Origin: Actinomycetota bacterium
GTDB lineage: Bacteria > Actinomycetota > Actinomycetes > Nanopelagicales > Nanopelagicaceae
Length of the DNA: 12,675 nucleotides
Assembly (NCBI GenBank): GCA_947480465.1
Contig: CANKCT010000008.1
Location: 1-12,675 of the forward strand
Reading direction: 5' to 3'
The translations under genes were made by a program, and so were the position numbers. Positions within the stretch are counted from its first letter, which is position 1. Each line of letters starts with the position of its first letter. This document shows positions 7,285 through 12,675 of the stretch, one piece after another. Under the pieces are notes generated by a model. It ran no database searches and was not told the DNA's origin. It saw only the letters and a program-made list of their open reading frames with translations.

Positions 7285-9933
7285 TTAGTCACTCAAGAGC
7301 GAACGCAAAACGTACTGCATAATCCCACCGTGTCGGTAATAATCAGCCTCACCCGGCGTATCTATGCGAACTTTTGCACTAAATCTCTTCTCTCCGGCAA
7401 TGACCGTCAGTTCTTTCGGAACGCCTCCACTATTGAGTGCAGTTATGCCCTCGATAGAAAAGACTTCGGTTCCATCAAGACCTAAACTTTTTGCATTTTC
7501 ACCATCTTTGAATTGCAGTGGCAGAACACCCATTCCAATGAGATTCGACCGATGAATTCGTTCAAAACTTTCGGCAATCACTGCGCGGACTCCGAGTAGT
7601 GCGGTTCCTTTAGCGGCCCAATCACGGGATGATCCAGAGCCGTACTCTTTACCTGCAAGAATCACCAATGGTATGCCAGCGTTTTGGTATGCCACCGATG
7701 CATCGTAGATAGTGCTCTGCTCGCCATTATTTAGGAAGTTGCGAGTAAAGCCACCTTCAACACCATTGAGAATTAAGTTCTTCAATCGGATGTTTGCAAA
7801 AGTTCCCCTAATCATTACTTCGTGATTTCCACGACGGGAACCATAAGAATTGAAATCCTTGCGCTCGATTCCATGTTCAGCTAAATAGACGCCTGCAGGT
7901 GAGTCGGCTTTTATATTTCCGGCTGGCGAAATGTGATCGGTCGTTACTGAATCACCAAGTACCGCTAAGACACGCGCACCAGAAATATCAGTCACTGGTG
8001 TTGGAATTTTTGGCATTGCCTCAAAGTATGGAGGCTTTCGTACATAAGTAGATTCGGCATCCCATTCAAAAGTTTTTCCACTAGGTGTTGCAAGCGCCTT
8101 CCAGCGATGATCCCCATCGAAGACTGATGCATAGTCTTTGGTAAACATAGCCGAAGAAATTGAAGCTTCTATAACAGTTTGAATCTCTTGCGGAGTTGGC
8201 CAAATATCCTTTAAGTAAACTGGATTTCCATCAAAGTCATTTCCAAGTGAATCTGTTTCGAAATCATGATTCATGGTGCCGGCGATTGCATATGCAACCA
8301 CCAAGGGCGGAGAGGCCAGATAATTCATCTTCACATCCGGACTAATCCGACCTTCAAAGTTTCGATTTCCAGAAAGGACTGCGGTAACCGCTAAATCACT
8401 ATCGTTGACGGCTTTGCTGATTGCAATTGGAAGTGGACCAGAGTTTCCAATACAGGTAACACATCCATAGCCAACTAAATGAAAACCTAAAGCTTGCATG
8501 TACCTCGTTAAATCTGCCCGATCATAATAATCCGTTACAACTTTTGAACCAGGAGCAAGGGTAGTTTTTACCCAAGGCTTTGATTTCAAACCTTTTTCTA
8601 CTGCTTTTTTAGCTAATAATGCGGCACCAATCATTACTGATGGATTTGAAGTGTTGGTGCAAGAAGTAATTGAAGCAATAACTACATCACCATTTTTTAC
8701 GCGTGTGTCTCCAGCGGTTACTTCACTCAAGACTGTTTTATCAGAAAAATAAGTTGGCAAAATGTCAGCTAGAGCTTTCTTGGAATTACTCAATGAAATG
8801 CGATCTTGCGGGCGCTTAGGCCCTGAGATAGATGGGACAACAGTTGAAAGGTCAAGTTCTACTACTTGTGAAAAACGAGGAGCTACTGCTAGGTCATGCC
8901 ATAAGCCTTGCGCCTTGGCATAAGTTTCTACCAAATTAACTTGCTCATCACTACGACCCGTTAAACGTAAGTAACGCAAAACCTCATCGTCAATAGGAAA
9001 AATCGCGCAGGTTGAACCGTATTCCGGGCTCATGTTTCCAATAGTTGTTCGGTTTGCCATGGGAACAGAGACCACTCCTGGCCCAAAGAACTCTACGAAT
9101 TTTCCTACCACTCCGACTTTGCGCAAAATCTCTGTAATGGTCAATGCCATGTCTGTTGCGGTCGTTCCGGGTGCGAGCTCACCGGTTAGTTTGAAGCCAA
9201 TCACTTGTGGAATTAACATCGAAACGGGTTGTCCTAGCAACGCAGCCTCGGCCTCGATTCCGCCAACACCCCAGCCCAATACGCCTAAGCCATTGACCAT
9301 TGTGGTGTGTGAGTCCGTGCCAACTACTGTGTCGGGATAGGCTCGCAATACGCCACCAACTTCACGCGTCATGACTACACGCGCGAGATATTCAATGTTT
9401 ACTTGGTGCACAATTCCAGTTCCAGGTGGCACAACCTTAAATTCATCAAAAGCAGTTTGGCCCCATCGCAAGAAGCGATAACGTTCTTGGTTGCGCTCAT
9501 ATTCAATATCTGTATTTTCTTCGAATGAGTTTTTTGTTCCGAAAACATCGGCAATTACCGAGTGATCAATCACTAATTCCGCAGGGGCAAGTGGATTCAC
9601 TTTTGCGGCATCTCCCCCTAGATCAACAATTGCTTCACGCATTGTTGCCAAATCCACGATGCAAGGAACACCCGTAAAATCTTGCATAATCACACGGCCT
9701 GGAGTGAACTGAATCTCGGTATCTGGTTCGACTGTCGGGTCCCAAGTGGCCAAAGCTTTAATGTTCTCTGCAGTTATATTTGCGCCATCCTCTGTGCGCA
9801 GCAGATTTTCAAGCAGAACTTTCAATGAGAAAGGAAGGTTGCTCGCGCCCTCTATTGCCGAGATATCAAAAATCTCGTAACTCTTTCCCGCAACCTCTAA
9901 ATTCTTTTTTGCGTTAAAAGAGTTTTTACTCAT
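7285..9933 (-). CDS. acnA: Aconitate hydratase A
   Basis: An 882-residue [4Fe-4S] aconitase of the AcnA/IRP1 type that interconverts citrate and isocitrate through cis-aconitate in the TCA cycle. The three cluster cysteines are C425 ([11 protein letters not shown]), C491 and C494 ([15 protein letters not shown]). The N-terminal domains carry the DSHT segment at 207-210 with its catalytic histidine. The C-terminal swivel domain (about 650-800) contains [12 protein letters not shown] at 661-672 and [16 protein letters not shown] at 761-776 with the active-site serine and arginine. The length is normal for the family. The start is fixed by GGAAGG, 6 nt upstream on the minus strand. It follows the RNA methyltransferase gene after 41 nt and precedes dxs by 18 nt on the same strand, so it may be co-transcribed with both as well as using its own promoter. 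The cluster makes activity dependent on iron supply. Confidence 0.96.
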   Translation of the reverse strand: MSKNSFNAKKNLEVAGKSYEIFDISAIEGASNLPFSLKVLLENLLRTEDGANITAENIKALATWDPTVEPDTEIQFTPGRVIMQDFTGVPCIVDLATMREAIVDLGGDAAKVNPLAPAELVIDHSVIADVFGTKNSFEENTDIEYERNQERYRFLRWGQTAFDEFKVVPPGTGIVHQVNIEYLARVVMTREVGGVLRAYPDTVVGTDSHTTMVNGLGVLGWGVGGIEAEAALLGQPVSMLIPQVIGFKLTGELAPGTTATDMALTITEILRKVGVVGKFVEFFGPGVVSVPMANRTTIGNMSPEYGSTCAIFPIDDEVLRYLRLTGRSDEQVNLVETYAKAQGLWHDLAVAPRFSQVVELDLSTVVPSISGPKRPQDRISLSNSKKALADILPTYFSDKTVLSEVTAGDTRVKNGDVVIASITSCTNTSNPSVMIGAALLAKKAVEKGLKSKPWVKTTLAPGSKVVTDYYDRADLTRYMQALGFHLVGYGCVTCIGNSGPLPIAISKAVNDSDLAVTAVLSGNRNFEGRISPDVKMNYLASPPLVVAYAIAGTMNHDFETDSLGNDFDGNPVYLKDIWPTPQEIQTVIEASISSAMFTKDYASVFDGDHRWKALATPSGKTFEWDAESTYVRKPPYFEAMPKIPTPVTDISGARVLAVLGDSVTTDHISPAGNIKADSPAGVYLAEHGIERKDFNSYGSRRGNHEVMIRGTFANIRLKNLILNGVEGGFTRNFLNNGEQSTIYDASVAYQNAGIPLVILAGKEYGSGSSRDWAAKGTALLGVRAVIAESFERIHRSNLIGMGVLPLQFKDGENAKSLGLDGTEVFSIEGITALNSGGVPKELTVIAGEKRFSAKVRIDTPGEADYYRHGGIMQYVLRSLLSD

Positions 9934-9939
9934 TATCTG

Positions 9940-9945
9940 CCTTCC
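9940..9945 (-). promoter_or_regulatory. Shine-Dalgarno site of acnA
   Basis: On the minus strand GGAAGG (9945 down to 9940) lies 6 nt before the ATG at 9933. It fixes the acnA start and implies a leadered transcript, unlike the neighbouring dxs and methyltransferase genes. Confidence 0.7.
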
Positions 9946-9967
9946 GTGAAGTAAGTGCTAGATGCGA

Positions 9968-9997
9968 ATAATACCTAAGAGGGCAAGAACAGTGCAA
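9968..9997 (-). promoter_or_regulatory. Probable acnA promoter
   Basis: On the minus strand TTGCAC (9997 to 9992), an 18-nt spacer and TATTAT (9973 to 9968) make a fair sigma-A promoter. Predicted transcription start is near 9961, giving a leader of about 28 nt that contains the GGAAGG site. The -35 and most of the spacer lie inside the last codons of the upstream methyltransferase gene. Confidence 0.5.
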
Positions 9998-11174
9998 CAC
10001 ACTCGACATGATGCGTCATTGGGAATAGATCAAAAGCTCTTATTTTTACTAGTTTATAGCTGACTTCAGAAAAGTAAGCAGTATCACGTGCAAGTGCTGC
10101 CGGATCACATGCCACATAAACAATCGCTCTTGGTTGTAAGCGCGAAATCTCTTGAACAACTACTTTCCCTGCTCCTTCTCGTGGAGGATCTAGAACCACG
10201 ACATCGGCAGAGTTAATTCGTGGTAAACACTTAGCAACATCTCCCGTAGTAATTCTAACATTTGAGTGACTTGCAAAATTTCGAGATGCATCAGCAGTAG
10301 CACTCTTGCTGCCTTCAATCAGATCGATGCTTCCATCTAAGCCAACTAGATCTAACATGACAGCCGTGAAGAGTCCTACTCCACCGTATAAATCTAAAAC
10401 ATGTTCACCATTTTTAAGTCGAGCAAACTCTAAAACTGCCTCTGTCAGAACTTTCGGCGCTCTAATATGACTTTGCCAAAATGAATTTTGACTAACCTCA
10501 AGAATTTTACCTGCAACCGATTCTTGCTGAACTTGATTTCCCTCAGTCAATCGCGCTCGTTCTTCTCCACGGGCTGGTGCGAGTGCAATATTTCGCTCGC
10601 CCATACTTGAGACTGCTATTTCTACTCGCGAGTCATTTTTCCAATTCCGCTGCGCAAGCTCCGGAAGCTTCATCTGCTCAACACTAATCAAACAATTATC
10701 TACTGGTACGACTCTATGACTGCGCGCAGCTAAGAAACCAAGTTTTCCAGAACCGTTAGTAGTTGCAGTTGAACGCGTGCGCCAATGTAAAGCCGGACCC
10801 ACTTCTTCAACTTCCACCGTGATCTCCAACTTGGCGATACGGAAAAACTGTTCAGCTATAACGGAGGCCTTTAATGTGCGTTGGTACTCAACGGAAATAT
10901 GTTGGAAATCGCAACCTCCACACCCATTGCGATGTGCGTAAGCGCAAGGTGGCGGCACGCGAACGGATGAAGGTTCTAAGACCTCAATTACATCGGCGCG
11001 ATTAAAAGATGATCCCGTGGATGTAACCACAACACGACACTTTTCCCCCGGGATTGCATGTCGAACGAAAAATACTGCACCTTCATGCCGGGCGATGAAA
11101 TGGCCACCATGTGCGATTTTTTCAATAGAGGCCTCAAAAACATCCCCTACTGCCACGCCTTTAGTTGATGCCAT
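9975..11174 (-). CDS. TRAM-domain class I SAM-dependent RNA (uracil-5-)methyltransferase, RumA/RlmD-like
   Basis: A 399-residue RNA methyltransferase of the RumA/TrmA family, expected to make 5-methyluridine in rRNA or tRNA. An N-terminal TRAM RNA-binding domain covers about residues 8-66. An iron-sulfur cluster site follows with C77, C85, C88 and C161, spaced as in RlmD. The Rossmann-fold methyltransferase domain has the SAM motif DLYGGVGLFT at 261-270, the DPPREG motif at 329-334, the catalytic cysteine C356 in YVACDPAALARD and the conserved glutamate E391 in HHVECVALF. All key residues are present, so it should be active. The exact RNA target cannot be told from sequence, so no specific symbol is given. 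The ATG at 11174 has no SD sequence but a TAGGCT element ends 7 nt upstream, suggesting a leaderless message. It is divergent from the trkA pair and 41 nt upstream of acnA. Confidence 0.88.
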   Translation of the reverse strand: MASTKGVAVGDVFEASIEKIAHGGHFIARHEGAVFFVRHAIPGEKCRVVVTSTGSSFNRADVIEVLEPSSVRVPPPCAYAHRNGCGGCDFQHISVEYQRTLKASVIAEQFFRIAKLEITVEVEEVGPALHWRTRSTATTNGSGKLGFLAARSHRVVPVDNCLISVEQMKLPELAQRNWKNDSRVEIAVSSMGERNIALAPARGEERARLTEGNQVQQESVAGKILEVSQNSFWQSHIRAPKVLTEAVLEFARLKNGEHVLDLYGGVGLFTAVMLDLVGLDGSIDLIEGSKSATADASRNFASHSNVRITTGDVAKCLPRINSADVVVLDPPREGAGKVVVQEISRLQPRAIVYVACDPAALARDTAYFSEVSYKLVKIRAFDLFPMTHHVECVALFLPS

Positions 11175-11181
11175 AGAACTA

Positions 11182-11187
11182 AGCCTA
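11182..11187 (-). promoter_or_regulatory. Possible leaderless promoter of the RNA methyltransferase (-10 element)
   Basis: On the minus strand TAGGCT (11187 down to 11182) fits TANNNT and ends 7 nt before the ATG at 11174. No recognisable -35 is present; that position would fall in the first codons of the divergent trkA gene. Confidence 0.4.
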
Positions 11188-11193
11188 TGGGTG

Positions 11194-11199
11194 TAAGTT
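11194..11199 (+). promoter_or_regulatory. Possible leaderless promoter of the trkA pair (-10 element)
   Basis: TAAGTT (11194-11199) fits TANNNT and ends 7 nt before the ATG at 11207. There is no clear SD sequence. The -35 position would overlap the start codon of the divergent methyltransferase gene and shows no good match. Confidence 0.4.
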
Positions 11200-11206
11200 A
11201 ATACAT

Positions 11207-11872
11207 ATGCACGTAGTCATCATGGGTTGCGGTCGAGTCGGATCTTCATTAGCTACCGAACTCGAGGCGGCTGGCCATACAGTCTCGATAATTGATCAAG
11301 CACGTGAGGCATTTCGCCGTCTCGGTCCTGATTTCAAGGGTGAAACTGTCATGGGGGTCGGCTTTGATCGTGACATCTTGCGAGAGGCGGGCATTGAAAA
11401 AGCGGAAGCTTTCGCCGCTGTCAGCAATGGTGACAACTCAAATATTTTAGCTGCACGGGTTGCTGGTGAAACTTTTGGTGTAAAAAATGTAGTCGCACGA
11501 ATCTACGACCCTGGACGGGCTGAAATTTATCAAAGACTTGGAATCCCAACAGTTGCGACTGTTTTATGGGCCACCGACCAAATTTTGCGCAGATTATTAC
11601 CAGAAGGATCTCGTTCAGAATGGCGTGATGCAAGTGGCACGATTCAACTTTGCGAAATGCATCCACATACAGCTTGGTACGGTCGTCAGATTCTTTTAAT
11701 CGACCAATTGACGCAAGCACGAGTCGCATTCATCACTCGATTGGGAGTTGGAATGATTCCTGATGAGCACACGGTTTTACAAGAAGGCGACTTGGTTCAC
11801 GTAATGGTTTCAGATGAAGATATTCCACGTGTTGAAGCAATACTTGGACAGTCTCCAGAGAGTGATCACTAA
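11207..11872 (+). CDS. ceoB: TrkA-family (RCK) cation-transport regulatory protein, first of pair
   Basis: A 221-residue cytosolic RCK protein that binds NAD(H) or another nucleotide and gates a cation (typically potassium) transporter. Residues 1 to about 125 form the TrkA-N Rossmann domain, with the dinucleotide loop GCGRVG at 7-12 and the acidic residue D30 at the end of the second strand (VSIID), which favours NAD over NADP. Residues about 140-215 form a TrkA-C domain (GMIPDEHTVLQEGDLVHVM). The gene overlaps the next trkA gene by 1 nt, so the two proteins are probably made together and assemble with each other. This two-gene layout is known in mycobacteria as ceoB-ceoC. No TrkH/KtrB channel or APC-type permease is in the window, so the transporter they control is unknown. 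The start is supported by the immediate Rossmann strand MHVVIMGCG. Confidence 0.88.
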   Translation: MHVVIMGCGRVGSSLATELEAAGHTVSIIDQAREAFRRLGPDFKGETVMGVGFDRDILREAGIEKAEAFAAVSNGDNSNILAARVAGETFGVKNVVARIYDPGRAEIYQRLGIPTVATVLWATDQILRRLLPEGSRSEWRDASGTIQLCEMHPHTAWYGRQILLIDQLTQARVAFITRLGVGMIPDEHTVLQEGDLVHVMVSDEDIPRVEAILGQSPESDH

Positions 11873-12528
11873 TGAGAATTGCAATAGCTGGTGCAGGCAA
11901 TGTTGGACGTGCTATTGCCCGCGAACTTTTGGATAATGGACATCAAGTTCTTCTTATTGATAAGGACCCCAAAGCACTCAAACTAGAAAGTGTCCCTGAC
12001 GCTGAATGGCTTATGGCTGATGCCTGTGAGATTACTTCTTTAGATAAAGCTCACTTAAATAACTGCCAGGTTTTAGTAGCTGCAACTGGTGATGACAAGG
12101 CAAATCTTGTTACATCACTTCTTGGAAAAACCGAATACGGTGTACCTCGCGTGGTCGCCAGGATTAATCATCCAAAAAATGAATGGCTGTTTGATTCATC
12201 TTGGGGAGTAGATGTTGCGGTATCTACTCCTAGAATCATCTCGGCTCTAGTTGAAGAGGCAGTAACTGTTGGTGATGTTGTTCGGCTATTCTCATTTAAA
12301 AAAGGCCAGGCAAATTTAGTGGAGTTAACCTTGCCGGATAGTTCGGCGTGCATAGGAAAAACCGTTGAAGAGATTGAGCTTCCAGAAAATGCTGCACTCG
12401 CCGCAATAGTACGTGATGGTCGTGTCATTACCGCAAAAGCGCACGATGTATTTGCTGCTGGCGATGAACTTCTATTTGTCGCTTCTTCGGCCGCTGAAGT
12501 CGAAATAAAAGCCTGCTTTATTGGCTAG
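11872..12528 (+). CDS. ceoC: TrkA-family (RCK) cation-transport regulatory protein, second of pair
   Basis: A 218-residue paralogue of the preceding protein with the same layout: a TrkA-N Rossmann domain with GAGNVG at 7-12 and D30 in LLIDKD, then a TrkA-C domain at about 135-215 containing IGKTVEEIELPENAALAAIVRDG. Its ATG (11872-11874) shares the A of the upstream TAA stop (11870-11872), so translation is coupled and depends on the first gene. It probably forms hetero-oligomeric rings with that protein on the cytosolic side of a cation transporter. Its TAG stop (12526-12528) overlaps the stop of the convergent DUF3159 gene within the palindrome CTAG. No key residue is missing. Family assignment is secure; potassium as the controlled ion is inferred from the family. 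Confidence 0.88.
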   Translation: MRIAIAGAGNVGRAIARELLDNGHQVLLIDKDPKALKLESVPDAEWLMADACEITSLDKAHLNNCQVLVAATGDDKANLVTSLLGKTEYGVPRVVARINHPKNEWLFDSSWGVDVAVSTPRIISALVEEAVTVGDVVRLFSFKKGQANLVELTLPDSSACIGKTVEEIELPENAALAAIVRDGRVITAKAHDVFAAGDELLFVASSAAEVEIKACFIG

Positions 12529-12675
12529 TCCTCAGTTTTATGTACTGGTGGTGCACTTTTAATGACAAGCCACGACAAATAAGCAGCGGCGATAAATAAC
12601 GGATATCCCATTAGCAGATTTACGGTTCCTAAAAGATTTACGTTGCCACTTAAGTAAATTGGGTATTGAACTGCA
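12525..12675 (-). CDS. DUF3159 membrane protein, C-terminal end (5' end outside window)
   Basis: Reading the minus strand from the right edge gives 49 codons ending in TAG at 12527-12525. The visible sequence starts AVQYPIYLSGNVNLLGTVNL, continues through a hydrophobic helix (LLMGYPLFIAAAYLSWLVI) and ends in a short polar tail (KSAPPVHKTED). The pattern of an amphipathic stretch followed by GYPL and a final membrane helix resembles the C-terminus of actinobacterial DUF3159 proteins, which are predicted integral membrane proteins of unknown function. Position agrees: DUF3159 genes commonly lie convergent to the ceoB-ceoC pair in actinobacteria. Only the last part of a protein usually over 200 residues long is seen, so the family call rests partly on context. 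Confidence 0.7.
   Translation of the reverse strand, partial: AVQYPIYLSGNVNLLGTVNLLMGYPLFIAAAYLSWLVIKSAPPVHKTED

Noticed and set aside
1..12675. CRISPR arrays, insertion sequences, toxin-antitoxin or defence genes, tRNA or rRNA genes
   Set aside because: No direct-repeat array, transposase, integrase, tRNA-like fold or rRNA sequence was recognised on either strand. The window is almost fully occupied by housekeeping genes.

Overview
The window looks like ordinary core chromosome from a streamlined, low-GC actinobacterium. Three things point there. (1) The gene neighbourhood is actinobacterial: an HRDC-type RNase D, thiolase plus FadB, Dxs, aconitase A, a TRAM-domain RNA methyltransferase, a CeoB/CeoC-like TrkA pair and a DUF3159 membrane protein, in an order that, from memory, follows the corresponding stretch of Streptomyces and Mycobacterium genomes. 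(2) The protein motifs match actinobacterial subfamilies, for example SIDRWCAGAL in the thiolase and GAGLMASQLA in FadB. (3) Base composition is clearly below that of typical high-GC actinobacteria and the intergenic gaps are tiny, as in planktonic freshwater lineages such as acI/Nanopelagicales. The lineage is an inference.

Layout. 1-1157 (+): 3' part of an RNase D gene whose start lies outside the window. 1158-1218: a perfect 9-bp inverted repeat and a probable leaderless promoter. 1219-2037 (+): an FTR1/EfeU-type iron permease. 2106-3296 and 3297-5405 (+): a two-gene beta-oxidation operon, thiolase then FadB. 5347-7266 (-): dxs, convergent with fadB and overlapping it by 59 bp. 7285-9933 (-): acnA, directly upstream of dxs. 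9975-11174 (-): RumA/RlmD-like RNA methyltransferase. 11175-11206: a 32-bp divergent promoter region. 11207-11872 and 11872-12528 (+): two TrkA (RCK) proteins overlapping by 1 nt. 12525-12675 (-): C-terminal end of a DUF3159 protein whose stop codon shares a CTAG palindrome with the second trkA gene.

How the genes work together. Thiolase and FadB carry out the last three steps of fatty-acid beta-oxidation and yield acetyl-CoA. Aconitase acts in the TCA cycle on citrate made from that acetyl-CoA. Dxs makes the entry compound of the MEP isoprenoid pathway. The two TrkA proteins are cytosolic nucleotide-sensing subunits of a cation transporter that is not in the window. EfeU imports iron. The methyltransferase modifies RNA.

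Every gene has a familiar homologue and no undescribed system was found. No mobile element, CRISPR array, tRNA or rRNA was seen, and no gene-free stretch exceeds 70 bases. The points of interest are organisational: repeated TANNNT elements placed 6-7 nt before start codons (leaderless transcription), a palindrome at the iron permease promoter, overlapping convergent gene ends, and the absence of the permease gene that often sits beside the TrkA pair.
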